Assembly: GCF_000717025.1 (NCBI RefSeq)
Contig: NZ_JNXG01000003.1
Coordinates: 248,001 to 312,000, forward strand
Source: Streptomyces atroolivaceus
Lineage (GTDB): Bacteria; Actinomycetota; Actinomycetes; Streptomycetales; Streptomycetaceae
DNA: 64,000 bases
Direction: 5' to 3'
Positions 8,537 through 17,641 of this stretch are shown here, piece by piece (position 1 is the stretch's first letter; each line of letters starts with the position of its first letter). The position numbers and the translations under genes are program-made. The notes beneath the pieces were generated by a model, which was not told the DNA's origin, ran no database searches, and worked only from the letters and a program-made list of their open reading frames with translations.

Positions 8537-9859
8537 ATGCGCATCACCCGCACCGTCGCAGGTCGAAGCCGCAGAACCGCCGTCATGGCTACCACGGGCC
8601 TCACGGCCACCGCCCTGCTGCTGACCGGCTGCGGCGATTCCGGATCGGATTCGGAAGGGGCCGACGCGAACGGGAACATCACCCTGACCGTCGCCGACTT
8701 CGGACAGTTCGGCTACAAGGAGGCGGGGCTCTTCGAGAAGTACCACGAGCTCCACCCGAACATCACGGTCAAGGCGAACACCGCAGCCGAAGAGCCGGTC
8801 TACTACACCAAGTTCCTCCAGCAGCTCAACACCGGCAGCGGCCTGGCCGACGTGCACGGCATCGAGGTCGGCCGTGCGAAGGAACTCGTCGACACGAAGG
8901 CGGACGCCTTCGCCGACCTGTCCAAGGTGATCGACACCGACCAGTGGGTGAACTGGAAGGCGCTGCAGGCGACCACCGACGACGGCAAGGTCATCGGCGC
9001 GGGCACCGACATCGGACCGATGTCCATCTGCTACCGCCGTGACCTGTTCGAGCAGGCCGGACTGCCCTCCGACCGCGAGGAAGTCGCCGCGAAGCTCGCC
9101 GGCGGCTGGGAGGACTACCTCAAGCTCGGTGAGGAGTACAAGAAGAAGGCTCCCAAGGGCACCTTCTTCATGGACTCCGCCAGTGCCATGTACAACGGCG
9201 TGGTGAGCTCCGGCTCTGAGCAGTACTACGCGAAGAACGGCGACCCGATCTACAAGGAGAGCGCCGGCGTCAAGGCGGGCTGGAAGCTCGCCTCCGAGGC
9301 GGTCGACAAGAAGCTGACCCAGGGCCTCGCGCAGTTCCAGGACCCGTGGAAGGCCGCTCTGCGCCAGGGCACCATGGCCACCGTGGCCTGTCCCGCGTGG
9401 ATGGCCGCCCAGATAGCCACGTACTCCGGCGACAAGTACAAGGGCAAGTGGGACATCGCCCGCACCCCGGGTGAGACCGCGGCCAACTGGGGCGGTTCCT
9501 TCCTCTCCGTGCCCGCGAAGGGCAAGCACGTCAAGGAGGCCGGTGAGCTCGTCAAGTGGCTGACCGCGCCCGAGCAGCAGGCCGCCGTGTTCAAGGCCGC
9601 CGGTCTCTTCCCGTCGAACAAGGGCGCCTACGATCTCCCCGACGTGAAGACCGCCAAGCTCGAGTACTTCAACAACGCCCCCATCGGTGAGATCTACGCC
9701 GAAGAGGCGCAGATCATCCCGGCCGCGGTGCTCGGCCCGAAGGACGGCGTGATCAAGGACACCTTCTCCAAGCAGATCAACAACATGGAGCAGCGGGGCA
9801 CCTCTCCGGATGACGCCTGGGACGCCGCCATCAAGGACATCGACAAGGTGGTCGGCTGA
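8537..9859 (+). CDS. cebE: Cellobiose/cellotriose ABC transporter substrate-binding lipoprotein
   Basis: The product is 440 residues. The lipoprotein signal ends in the lipobox LLLTGC (Cys about residue 33), followed by a Ser/Gly/Asp tether and a family 1 solute-binding fold. In Streptomyces CebE binds cellobiose and cellotriose outside the membrane and hands them to CebF-CebG. The assignment rests on the operon order SBP-permease-permease-beta-glucosidase and the CebR operator. The start has a strong AAGGAG. A hairpin follows the gene, fitting the usual excess of binding protein over permease. Confidence 0.9.
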   Translation: MRITRTVAGRSRRTAVMATTGLTATALLLTGCGDSGSDSEGADANGNITLTVADFGQFGYKEAGLFEKYHELHPNITVKANTAAEEPVYYTKFLQQLNTGSGLADVHGIEVGRAKELVDTKADAFADLSKVIDTDQWVNWKALQATTDDGKVIGAGTDIGPMSICYRRDLFEQAGLPSDREEVAAKLAGGWEDYLKLGEEYKKKAPKGTFFMDSASAMYNGVVSSGSEQYYAKNGDPIYKESAGVKAGWKLASEAVDKKLTQGLAQFQDPWKAALRQGTMATVACPAWMAAQIATYSGDKYKGKWDIARTPGETAANWGGSFLSVPAKGKHVKEAGELVKWLTAPEQQAAVFKAAGLFPSNKGAYDLPDVKTAKLEYFNNAPIGEIYAEEAQIIPAAVLGPKDGVIKDTFSKQINNMEQRGTSPDDAWDAAIKDIDKVVG

Positions 9860-9872
9860 TCTTCCACCGTGC

Positions 9873-9903
9873 GGCCGGCCGGGACCACGCGTCCCGGCCG
9901 GCC
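9873..9903 (+). terminator. Intra-operon hairpin between cebE and cebF
   Basis: A 13-bp stem (9873-9885 with 9891-9903) and 5-base loop, starting 14 bases after the cebE stop. It is probably an attenuating or RNA-stabilising hairpin that lets cebE outnumber the permease transcripts. Confidence 0.6.
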
Positions 9904-10021
9904 CGCACCGGTTCCGGCTCCCCGCCGGCACCGCGCACCTTCTCCGACACCCCGCCGGACCTGACCAGAGGACCGGCCTGCCCCTGAGGTGTCGGTACAC
10001 CCCAGGGAAGGACTCCCACCT

Positions 10022-11020
10022 GTGGCAACCACGACCCCCACCCGGGACGCGCACGGCCGTCGGCCCGACCGCCGCGCTCCCAAGCCCATGACTCCCGGCC
10101 GCCAGGCATGGCGCAGCCGCCTCTGGCGATTCGACGACAAGGCGTCGCCGTACGCCTACATCGCGCCGTTCTTCCTCGTCTTCGGAGCCTTCGGGCTCTA
10201 CCCGCTCGTCTACACCGGCTGGATCGCCCTGCACAAGGTGGAGATGACCGGCCTCGACCAGATGGAATGGGTCGGCTGGGAGAACTTCAGCACCATCCTG
10301 CAGGACTCCGAGTTCTGGACCGCGGTCACCAACACGTTCGTCATCGGCGTCATCTCGACCGTCCCGCAGCTGATGGTCGCGCTGGGCCTCGCCCACCTGC
10401 TGAACTACAAACTGCGGGCGAGCACCTTCTGGCGCACGGTGATCCTCACCCCGTACGCCACCTCGGTGGCCTCCGCGGCCCTCGTCTTCGCCCTGGTGTT
10501 CCGGGCCGACGGCGGACTGCTGAACTGGGTGCTCGGGTTCTTCGGCTTCGGCGAGACGAACTGGGTCAACGGCCACTGGACGTCCAACATCGCCATCGCC
10601 ATCATCGTGATCTGGCGCTGGACGGGTTACAACACCCTGATCTACCTCGCCGCGATGCAGGCAGTGCCGTCCGATCTGTACGAGGCCGCCTCGCTCGACG
10701 GCGCCTCGCGCTGGCAGCAGTTCCGCAACGTGACGATCCCCGCGCTGCGGCCGACGATCCTCTTCACGATCGTCATCTCGACCATCGGTTCGATGCAGCT
10801 CTTCGGTGAACCCCTCCTGCTGGAGGGCGGTACCAACGGTGCGCAGGGCGGCACCGAGCACCAGTACGAGACGCTCAGCATCTACCTCTACAACTACGGC
10901 TGGAACCTCGGGCACCTCGGTACGGCCGCCGCGGTCGCCTGGGCCATGCTCGTCCTGCTGCTGCTCATTGCCGCGATCAACTGGCTCATCGGGCGCCTCG
11001 CGCGCAAGACCGCGGCCTGA
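10022..11020 (+). CDS. cebF: ABC transporter permease for cello-oligosaccharides
   Basis: The product is 332 residues with six predicted membrane segments, starting with [19 protein letters not shown]. The MalF-type EAA loop is seen in [17 protein letters not shown], where the ATPase subunit docks. No ATPase gene lies nearby; Streptomyces ceb systems are known to share the MsiK ATPase encoded elsewhere. The start is GTG 10022, which has GAAGGA about 9 bases upstream; an ATG at 9989 is in frame but has no ribosome site. It is followed by cebG after 15 bases. Confidence 0.9.
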   Translation: MATTTPTRDAHGRRPDRRAPKPMTPGRQAWRSRLWRFDDKASPYAYIAPFFLVFGAFGLYPLVYTGWIALHKVEMTGLDQMEWVGWENFSTILQDSEFWTAVTNTFVIGVISTVPQLMVALGLAHLLNYKLRASTFWRTVILTPYATSVASAALVFALVFRADGGLLNWVLGFFGFGETNWVNGHWTSNIAIAIIVIWRWTGYNTLIYLAAMQAVPSDLYEAASLDGASRWQQFRNVTIPALRPTILFTIVISTIGSMQLFGEPLLLEGGTNGAQGGTEHQYETLSIYLYNYGWNLGHLGTAAAVAWAMLVLLLLIAAINWLIGRLARKTAA

Positions 11021-11035
11021 CGGGGAGCGATACAC

Positions 11036-11959
11036 ATGACCACCACCAACACCGTCACCGCTCCGGCCGACCGCCGCGTCTCCAAGGCCCCGGTATCCGA
11101 CGGGCCTCCGCGACGCAGCCGCTTCAAGCCCGGCGCCGGCCGTCAGCACCACGCGGGCCCCTTCGCCTACTTCGCCCTCGTCATCGTCGGCATCGGCTCG
11201 CTGTTCCCGCTGTACTGGACGCTCGTGGCCGCGTCCCGTACCCAGGACGAGATCCTGGACACCACCCCGCCGCTCATCCCGGGCGGCAACCTGTTCCACA
11301 ACCTCGAGGCGGCCTGGGAGCAGGCCAACCTCGGCAAGGCCATCGTCAACACGGTGATCGTGTCCTCCAGCATCACCCTGGCGACCCTGTTCTTCTGCAC
11401 CCTGGCCGGGTACGCCTTCGCCAAGATGCGCTTCAGGGGCCGCGGCGCGCTGATGACCATGGTCATCGCCACGCTGACGATCCCCCCGCAGCTCAGTGTC
11501 GTCCCGCTGTTCATGATGATGTCGGACATCGGATGGGGCGGTCAGCTCGAGTCGGTGATCTTCCCGACCCTGGTCAGCGCGTTCGGTGTGTTCTTCATGC
11601 GCCAGTACCTCCTGGAGGCGCTGCCGTACGAGCTCATCGAGGCGGGCAGGGTGGACGGAGCGAACAACCTCCGGATCGTGTGGAGCATCGTGCTTCCTGT
11701 CGCCCGTCCGGCCATGATGGTGCTCGGCATGCTCACCTTCGTCCAGGCCTGGAACGACTTCTTCTGGCCCTACCTCGCACTGAACCAGCAGAACCCCACG
11801 CTCCAGGTGGCCCTCGGCCAGCTGAGCGCGGCCTATGTGCCCGACCAGAGCATCGTGATGGCGGGCGCGCTGATCAGCACCCTGCCGCTGCTCGTCGTCT
11901 TCGTGATCTTCGGCAAGCAGATCGTCGGGGGCATCATGTCCGGCGCCGTCAAGGGCTGA
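11036..11959 (+). CDS. cebG: ABC transporter permease for cello-oligosaccharides
   Basis: The product is 307 residues, a MalG-type inner membrane permease with six predicted segments. The EAA motif is in '[17 protein letters not shown]'. The first 40 residues are cytoplasmic and basic. A GGGGAG ribosome site lies before ATG 11036. It pairs with CebF to form the channel for cellobiose and cellotriose. A terminator-like hairpin follows, so bglC is probably transcribed from its own promoter. Confidence 0.9.
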   Translation: MTTTNTVTAPADRRVSKAPVSDGPPRRSRFKPGAGRQHHAGPFAYFALVIVGIGSLFPLYWTLVAASRTQDEILDTTPPLIPGGNLFHNLEAAWEQANLGKAIVNTVIVSSSITLATLFFCTLAGYAFAKMRFRGRGALMTMVIATLTIPPQLSVVPLFMMMSDIGWGGQLESVIFPTLVSAFGVFFMRQYLLEALPYELIEAGRVDGANNLRIVWSIVLPVARPAMMVLGMLTFVQAWNDFFWPYLALNQQNPTLQVALGQLSAAYVPDQSIVMAGALISTLPLLVVFVIFGKQIVGGIMSGAVKG

Positions 11960-12053
11960 CACGGCCCGCCGCACCTCCCGGTCCGATCCCGGCCCCGCTG
12001 TTCCCGGCTCGACACCGGCCCCGCTGTTCCGTCCCCGGTCGGCCTCCGGCCGT

Positions 12054-12089
12054 CCCGTACGGCCTGTACCTGACCACAGGCCGTACGGG
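12054..12089 (+). terminator. Hairpin between cebG and bglC
   Basis: The arms CCCGTACGGCCTGT (12054-12067) and the exact complement (12076-12089) form a 14-bp stem with an 8-base loop. It would end the cebEFG transcript before bglC, which has its own operator 40 bases further on. Confidence 0.7.
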
Positions 12090-12129
12090 GCCGGGGCGCA
12101 CGCACTTCCTGTCCCTGTCCCTCCACCCA

Positions 12130-12143
12130 TGGGAGCGCTCCCG
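12130..12143. promoter_or_regulatory. CebR operator overlapping the bglC ribosome site
   Basis: TGGGAGCGCTCCCG differs from the perfect CebR palindrome only at the last base. It ends one base before the bglC ATG (12145), and its GGGAG half also serves as the Shine-Dalgarno. A repressor bound here would stop transcription just before the coding region. A bglC-proximal CebR site is known in plant-pathogenic Streptomyces. Confidence 0.85.
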
Positions 12144-12144
12144 C

Positions 12145-13602
12145 ATGACTGCCGTACGACCCGACACCACCCCGAAGCAGGCGCCCGAGGCACAGTTCCC
12201 CACGGGCTTCATCTGGGGCGCGGCGACCGCCTCCTACCAGATCGAGGGTGCCGCCGCAGAGGGCGGCCGCACGCCGTCCATCTGGGACACCTTCAGCCGT
12301 ACGCCCGGCAAGGTCCGCAACGGCGACACCGGCGACATCGCCGCCGACCACTACCACCGCTACCGCGACGACGTCGCCCTCATGAAGCAGCTCGGCCTCA
12401 AGGCGTACCGCTTCTCGGTCTCCTGGTCCCGGGTCCAGCCCACCGGCCGCGGCCCGGCCGTCGAGCGCGGCCTGGACTTCTACCGCAAGCTCGTGGACGA
12501 GCTGCTGGACGCCGGGATCATGCCCGTGGCCACGCTCTACCACTGGGACCTGCCCCAGGAGCTCGAGGACGCCGGCGGCTGGCCCGAGCGCGTGACCGCC
12601 GAGCGTTTCGCCGACTACGCCGCCATCGTCTCCGGCGCCCTCGGCGACCGCGTGGGCATGTGGACCACCCTCAACGAGCCGTGGTGCTCGGCCTACCTCG
12701 GTTACGGCTCCGGTGTGCACGCCCCCGGCCGCACCGAGCCCGCAGCCGCGCTGCAGGCGGCCCACCACCTCAACCTCGCCCATGGCCGGGCGATCGAGGT
12801 TCTGCGCGCCCAACTCCCCGCTGCCGCGCAGACCTCGGTCACCCTCAATCTCCACCAGGTCCGCCCGCTCACCGGCAGCGAGGCCGACGCGGACGCCGCT
12901 CGTCGCATCGACGCGGTCGGCAACCGCGTCTTCACCGGGCCGATGCTGCGCGGTGAGTACCCCGAGGACCTGATCACCGACACCTCGCACCTGGTGGACT
13001 GGTCGAAGCTGGTCCAGGACGGCGACCTCGCCACCATCTCGCGCCCCGTCGACGCCCTCGGCATCAACTACTACACGCCGACGCTGGTCTCCACCCCGGT
13101 GGAAGGGGCCAGCTACGCGCGCAGCGACGCCCACGGGACCAGCGCCTACTCCCCCTGGCCCGGTTCCGAGCACGTCGCCTTCCACCTCCGCGAGGGGAAG
13201 GCGCGCACCGCGATGGACTGGTCGATCGACCCCGACGGGCTCTACAACCTGCTCATGGACGTCACCAAGGACCACCCCGGTCTTCCGCTGATGGTCACCG
13301 AGAACGGTGCCGCGTTCGACGACTACGTCTCGCCCGAGGGCAAGGTCGAGGACCCCGAGCGGATCGCGTACCTGCACGGTCACCTCGACGCCGTGCAGCG
13401 GGCCGTCGCCGACGGCGCGGACGTCCGTGGCTACTTCCTCTGGTCCCTGATGGACAACTTCGAGTGGGCGTACGGCTATTCGAAGCGCTTCGGCGCGGTC
13501 TACGTCGACTACGCCTCCCAGCGCCGCATTCCCAAGGCGAGTGCCCACTGGTACTCCGACGTGATCCGCCGGCACGCACTGCCGCCGGGCGGCACCGTCT
13601 GA
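12145..13602 (+). CDS. bglC: Intracellular GH1 beta-glucosidase (cellobiase)
   Basis: The product is 485 residues, typical for GH1. The N-terminal signature [19 protein letters not shown] is intact. The acid/base is Glu178 in 'TTLNEPW' and the nucleophile Glu386 in [11 protein letters not shown]. It has no signal peptide, so it acts in the cytoplasm, hydrolysing imported cellobiose and cellotriose to glucose and so removing the CebR inducer. Its ribosome site is embedded in a CebR operator. A perfect terminator hairpin follows. Confidence 0.95.
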   Translation: MTAVRPDTTPKQAPEAQFPTGFIWGAATASYQIEGAAAEGGRTPSIWDTFSRTPGKVRNGDTGDIAADHYHRYRDDVALMKQLGLKAYRFSVSWSRVQPTGRGPAVERGLDFYRKLVDELLDAGIMPVATLYHWDLPQELEDAGGWPERVTAERFADYAAIVSGALGDRVGMWTTLNEPWCSAYLGYGSGVHAPGRTEPAAALQAAHHLNLAHGRAIEVLRAQLPAAAQTSVTLNLHQVRPLTGSEADADAARRIDAVGNRVFTGPMLRGEYPEDLITDTSHLVDWSKLVQDGDLATISRPVDALGINYYTPTLVSTPVEGASYARSDAHGTSAYSPWPGSEHVAFHLREGKARTAMDWSIDPDGLYNLLMDVTKDHPGLPLMVTENGAAFDDYVSPEGKVEDPERIAYLHGHLDAVQRAVADGADVRGYFLWSLMDNFEWAYGYSKRFGAVYVDYASQRRIPKASAHWYSDVIRRHALPPGGTV

Positions 13603-13620
13603 CCTTCCTGAGGACGGACA

Positions 13621-13652
13621 GCGGGACCCGGCACACCGCCGGGTCCCGCTTT
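13621..13652 (+). terminator. Terminator after bglC
   Basis: The arms GCGGGACCCGGC (13621-13632) and GCCGGGTCCCGC (13638-13649) enclose a 5-base loop and are followed by TTT. This is a classical intrinsic terminator. Confidence 0.85.
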
Positions 13653-13694
13653 CCGTGCCCGCCCCATGTGTTCGTCATCCGGACCCCGTAGGCT

Positions 13695-13708
13695 TGGGAG
13701 CGCTCCCA
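13695..13708. promoter_or_regulatory. CebR operator upstream of cebR
   Basis: TGGGAGCGCTCCCA is again a perfect palindrome, extended to CTTGGGAGCGCTCCCAAG (13693-13710). It lies 115 bases ahead of the cebR ATG and implies autoregulation. Confidence 0.88.
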
Positions 13709-13822
13709 AGAGTTGTGGCGCTGCAGAGAACCGGTGAGTCCGGACAAGTGTCAAGGGATCGGACGGTGGGACTTGGTTTGGCCAACCCGCTGTGAGAAAT
13801 TGACCGCGAACGGGAGGCAGCC

Positions 13823-14869
13823 ATGGCGGCAGCGCGAGTACGGAGTGGCGGGCGGCCCACGCTCGAAGAAGTAGCGGCCCGGGCCGGAGTGGGGCGGGGC
13901 ACGGCCTCGCGCGTCATCAACGGCTCGCCCCGGGTCAGCGCACAGACCCGGGAGGCCGTCGAGGCGGCTGTCGCCGAACTCGGTTACGTACCCAACCGCG
14001 CGGCCCGCGCGCTCGCGGGCAACCGCACGGACGCCATCGCGCTCGTCGTGCCCGAGTCCGAGACCCGGTTCTTCGCCGAGCCGTACTTCTCCGACATCGT
14101 GAGGGGGGTCGGGGCGGCCCTCGCCGACACCGAGATGCAGTTGCTGCTGACCCTCGCGGGCAACGACCGCGAGCGCCGCCGGCTCGCCCAGTACCTGACC
14201 GCGCACCGGGTCGACGGAGTGCTCCTGGTCTCCGTCCACGCCGACGATCCCCTGCCGGACCTCCTGGAACAGCTCGGCATGCCGGCCGTGATCAGCGGTC
14301 GCAGGCACGCGGCGGAGACGCTGCCCTCGGTCGACTCCGACAACTTCGAGGGTGCCCGTGCCGCCGTCGACCACTTCATATCGCGAGGCCGCCGCTCCAT
14401 CGCCACGATCACGGGCCGCCTCGACGTCTACGGCGCCCAGCGTCGCCTCGACGGCTACCGCAAGGCCCTCGCGGCGGCCGGCCACGACCCCGACGAACGG
14501 CTGATCGCGCCCGCGGACTTCAGCGAGGAGGGCGGCGCCCGCGCGATGCGGGAGCTGCTGGAACGCCGCCCCGACGTGGACGCGGTCTTCGCCGCCTCCG
14601 ACGTGATGGCGGCGGGCGCCCGCCAGGTCCTGCGCGAGTCGGGCCGCCGCATCCCGGACGACGTGGCCCTGATCGGCTTCGACGACTCCGCCGTGGCCCG
14701 CCACATGGACCCGCCCCTCACGAGCGTGCGCCAGCCGATCGAGGAGATGGGCCGCACGATGGCCCGCGTCCTGCTCCAGGAGATCGCGAGCCGCTCGTCG
14801 GGTGCCGCCCCGGAGGAACGACCGAGGATCGTGCTGCCCACCGAGCTCGTGGTGCGGGAGTCCTCCTGA
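13823..14869 (+). CDS. cebR: LacI-family cellobiose-responsive repressor
   Basis: The product is 348 residues. The LacI helix-turn-helix at about 10-35 reads PTLEEVAARAGVGRGTASRV, with the hinge helix motif 'VPNRAARALAG', followed by a periplasmic-binding-like sensor domain (about 65-340). CebR represses the ceb genes and is released by cellobiose or cellotriose. The assignment comes from linkage plus the operators. A GGGAGGCAG ribosome site precedes the ATG. The gene lies downstream of bglC in the same orientation, preceded by its own operator; in several species it is instead placed next to cebE. Confidence 0.9.
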   Translation: MAAARVRSGGRPTLEEVAARAGVGRGTASRVINGSPRVSAQTREAVEAAVAELGYVPNRAARALAGNRTDAIALVVPESETRFFAEPYFSDIVRGVGAALADTEMQLLLTLAGNDRERRRLAQYLTAHRVDGVLLVSVHADDPLPDLLEQLGMPAVISGRRHAAETLPSVDSDNFEGARAAVDHFISRGRRSIATITGRLDVYGAQRRLDGYRKALAAAGHDPDERLIAPADFSEEGGARAMRELLERRPDVDAVFAASDVMAAGARQVLRESGRRIPDDVALIGFDDSAVARHMDPPLTSVRQPIEEMGRTMARVLLQEIASRSSGAAPEERPRIVLPTELVVRESS

Positions 14870-15052
14870 GGTTCGTAGTCACCCAGGGCGGTGTCGTGCA
14901 CGTGACGGGCAGATTTTTCACCAGTTCTCCATGAGGCGGCGGCGCGGCCGCTAAAGTTCCCGGTGTCCGGCGAATGTGTGACGCACCACACAACGTCACG
15001 CAATGATCTGCCGTGCGTGCGTTCTGGCCCGGCAGTGCATCTGGGGGGCCGC

Positions 15053-17089
15053 ATGCAGAAGATGGTCAAGGGCGCGAACGTCGGACTGGCGGAGCTCAGC
15101 GAAGACGTCGGCTCCGTGATGATGAGCCTGGGCTGGAGCAGCCCGACGGGCGAGGGAGACGCGGATGTCTCCGTGCTGCTGCTCGACGGCAACGGCAAGG
15201 TACGTAGCGACGCCGACTTCTGCTTCTACAACAACCCGATCGCGGGCGACGGCAGCGTTCAACTGCTCGGGAAGACGCCCACGGCCGACGGCAGCGAGGA
15301 TCGGATCAGCTTCGATCTCGACGCGGTACCACCAGATGTCGAGCAGATCGTGGTGGCCGCGAGCCGCTATGGCGGATCCCGGTTCGGCGATCTGAACGAT
15401 CTGCATCTGACACTCGCGGACAGCTCCGGTGACAGTCTGGTCCAGTTCTCCATCGAGGACGCGGGTGCTGTGAGCGCCTTCATCTTCGGAGAGCTCTACC
15501 GGCGCACCGGCGCGTGGAAGTTCCGTGCCGTCGGGCAGGGCTATGAATCCGGTCTGGGCGGACTGGCGACGGATTTCGGTGTCGACGTCGACGACGATGC
15601 CGGAGAGGAAGACCGGGAGCAACTCTCCGAGAAGGAATCCGGGCAGCAGGAGCACCAGGACGACGCTCCGCAGGCGGTTGTCCCCGCCCCAAGGGCCCCG
15701 GAACCGGCTCCCGCAGTCGACGACGAGACGACGCCGCCCGAGCCGAAGCGCCGAGCCAGGCCACGTACGGCGAAGAAGAAGGTCACGCTCCCGAAGACCG
15801 CGAAGAAGTCCCTCGCCGAGAACGATTCCTGGCGCACGGCCCGGTTGTTCCCCTTGTCTCCGCTCAAGAACGATCGCGAACGTGAGACGCGTGCGACCTC
15901 CGTCCTGTTGTCGGTGATGACCCAGGTGCCGGCGTTCGGGCGCCGTCTCATGGCAGGGTTCGGCGCCCCGGCCGGGCGCATGGAGACGTTCACCGAGGTC
16001 TCACTGCCGCACGGCGACTCACCTCGCCGTCCGGACGGAGTGATCCGGGTCGAGCGGGCAGGCAAACTGTGGACCGCTCTGGTCGAGACAAAGACGAACG
16101 GCAACGCCCTCAAACCGGACCAGGTGCAGGCGTACATGGATATCGCGGCCCGGCGTGGCTACGAGGCCGTCATCACCTTGTCGAACGATGTGGCGCTCGA
16201 AGGCAGCCCTCTCGTCGACGTCAGGATCGACGGCCGACGGAAGCACAAGGTCGCTCTCTGGCATCTCTCCTGGGCCGAAGTCGCACACCAGGCGCAGATG
16301 TTGATCCGTCACGAGGGAGTGGACAACGCTACGCACGCGTGGCTGTTGCAGGAGCTTCTGCACTATCTCCAGCACGAGCATTCGGGCTGTCACGGATTTC
16401 AGAACATGGGTGCGGCCTGGGTGCCCGTCCGTAAGGGGATCGATGACGAAACGCTCTGCCAGGGTGACCCGCGGGCGACTGAAGTCATCGAAAGCTGGGA
16501 AAGACTGGTCCGGCAGGTCTGTCTGCGGCTCGGCGGTGAGCTCGGACAGAAGGTGCTCCCCGTCCAACGCGCCAAACGAGGGACCGACCCCCGCACCCGC
16601 CGCGCCGGTCTCGCTGACACGCTCTGTTCACGCGGACGGCTGGACGCCGAGCTTCGGATCGAGGGCACTCCGGGAACTCTGGCCATCGCCGCTGATCTGC
16701 GCACGGGGAAGCTGCGTACGTCGATCGAGGTGGCGGCGTCCGAGCAGGGCTATCCGCTCAACCGGGCGAAACGTCTGATCCGGCAACTCGCCTCCGCACC
16801 CGCAGACCTGCATATCGAGACAATCGTCGCAGCCGACGGAGTGGGGCCACGCGGAACGCTGGAGAGACTGCGCCCCGAGCCCGCCGACCTCCTTCCGAAG
16901 GACGGCGGGGAGATCGTGGGCTTCCGTCTCTCGCTGTTCAAGGGAATGGGCAATGGGCGCGGCAGTGCGGAGTCCGGTTTCATCCGTAGTGTCGACGAAG
17001 CGGTGGACCGCTTCCATGCCCTGGTGATCGCTCAGCTGGAAACGCGTGGAACACGCCGTACAGGGGACGAGGTGGAGGCCGCCCGCTGA
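15053..17089 (+). CDS. TerD domain fused to a PD-(D/E)XK nuclease-like domain
   Basis: The product is 678 residues. Residues 1-175 are a TerD (tellurium/stress resistance, calcium-binding) domain: KGANVGLAELSEDVGSVMMS at the start, then LDGNGKVRSDADFCFYNN and FGDLNDLHLTLAD. A charged linker (about 180-265) rich in Glu and Lys follows. The rest contains RPDGVIRVERAGKLWTALVE then TKT, giving Pro327-Asp328 ... Glu345-Thr-Lys347, the pattern of the restriction-endonuclease-like fold. The region beyond about 420 is unassigned. There is no membrane segment. TerD proteins occur in stress and phage-defence operons, but no ter partner genes are nearby. The ATG at 15053 is preceded by a G-run; function is inferred. 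Confidence 0.75.
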   Translation: MQKMVKGANVGLAELSEDVGSVMMSLGWSSPTGEGDADVSVLLLDGNGKVRSDADFCFYNNPIAGDGSVQLLGKTPTADGSEDRISFDLDAVPPDVEQIVVAASRYGGSRFGDLNDLHLTLADSSGDSLVQFSIEDAGAVSAFIFGELYRRTGAWKFRAVGQGYESGLGGLATDFGVDVDDDAGEEDREQLSEKESGQQEHQDDAPQAVVPAPRAPEPAPAVDDETTPPEPKRRARPRTAKKKVTLPKTAKKSLAENDSWRTARLFPLSPLKNDRERETRATSVLLSVMTQVPAFGRRLMAGFGAPAGRMETFTEVSLPHGDSPRRPDGVIRVERAGKLWTALVETKTNGNALKPDQVQAYMDIAARRGYEAVITLSNDVALEGSPLVDVRIDGRRKHKVALWHLSWAEVAHQAQMLIRHEGVDNATHAWLLQELLHYLQHEHSGCHGFQNMGAAWVPVRKGIDDETLCQGDPRATEVIESWERLVRQVCLRLGGELGQKVLPVQRAKRGTDPRTRRAGLADTLCSRGRLDAELRIEGTPGTLAIAADLRTGKLRTSIEVAASEQGYPLNRAKRLIRQLASAPADLHIETIVAADGVGPRGTLERLRPEPADLLPKDGGEIVGFRLSLFKGMGNGRGSAESGFIRSVDEAVDRFHALVIAQLETRGTRRTGDEVEAAR

Positions 17090-17281
17090 CCCGATGCGGT
17101 TCGCCGTGCCCCCGCCGCGTCGGGGAGACTGCGCTGACTCATACGGACGGCCGGCTGGGAGCTGGCGAGGGTGGCTACCGTCACAGGAGACATCGTCATG
17201 CCAGTGCTTCTGGCGGGGTCTCGCGGGACGAGGATCGGAGTCGAGCATCGACCCAGGCGACCCCGCCGGTACCCAGCCGGG

Positions 17282-17504
17282 CTACTTTCTGGCAGGTCCG
17301 ACGACCGAATCTGGGTCGCCTGACCAGGCCTGGCCCTCGGTCGGTCACGGTCAGTCCGAACTGGGCGGCGTCGGGTTGGCCCAGCGCGGCGTACTCCAGC
17401 CAGACCTGCTCGATCTCCTCCCAGAGAAGTCCGGGGCCGTACTGCCAGACATCCTCTCCGGTGGCTGCGGTGGTGGCTGCGCCGTCCGCACGGCTCGCCC
17501 ACAC
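17282..17504 (-). pseudogene. Remnant of a SAM-dependent methyltransferase C-terminus, frameshifted
   Basis: On the minus strand a fragment reads EDVWQYGPGLLWEEIEQVW then AALGQPDAAQFGLTVT, resembling the C-terminal tail of Streptomyces class I methyltransferase-like proteins. The frame then slips by one base near 17330; in the shifted frame it continues EGQAWSGDPDSVVGPARK and stops at TAG 17282-17284, again like the family's end. The N-terminal part is missing. I read this as a 5'-truncated, frameshifted relic left between the TerD fusion gene and the gas vesicle operon. The family assignment is from memory of sequences only. Confidence 0.45.
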
Positions 17505-17584
17505 CTGTGCACCGCGTCTGCCAAAAGCCCCGCGGCTCGTCGTCGCGGCCGGCGGGAGACGTTGCGGGCCCGTGACCCACGGAA

Positions 17585-17614
17585 GGAGGGCCGACAGTGG
17601 TCTGTCGGCCCTCC
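17585..17614 (-). terminator. Terminator at the end of the gas vesicle operon
   Basis: The arms 17585-17596 (GGAGGGCCGACA) and 17603-17614 are perfect 12-base complements with a 6-base loop. It lies 28 bases beyond the last gene of the gvp operon on the minus strand. Confidence 0.75.
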
Positions 17615-17641
17615 GGGGGTCAGGTGTCTGCAGCGGACCGG

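Noticed and set aside
8381..12193. A 1270-codon open frame on the minus strand opposite cebE-cebG
   Set aside because: It is a GC-bias shadow: it lies fully antisense to three well-identified transport genes, has low-complexity Arg/Gly/Glu composition and no domain.
14870..15052. Search for a copy of the tRNA-His 3' end that would mark an attachment site
   Set aside because: No stretch resembling GGGTGAGTAACGGGACTTG was seen here, and no integrase gene is present in the block, so an att site is not reported.
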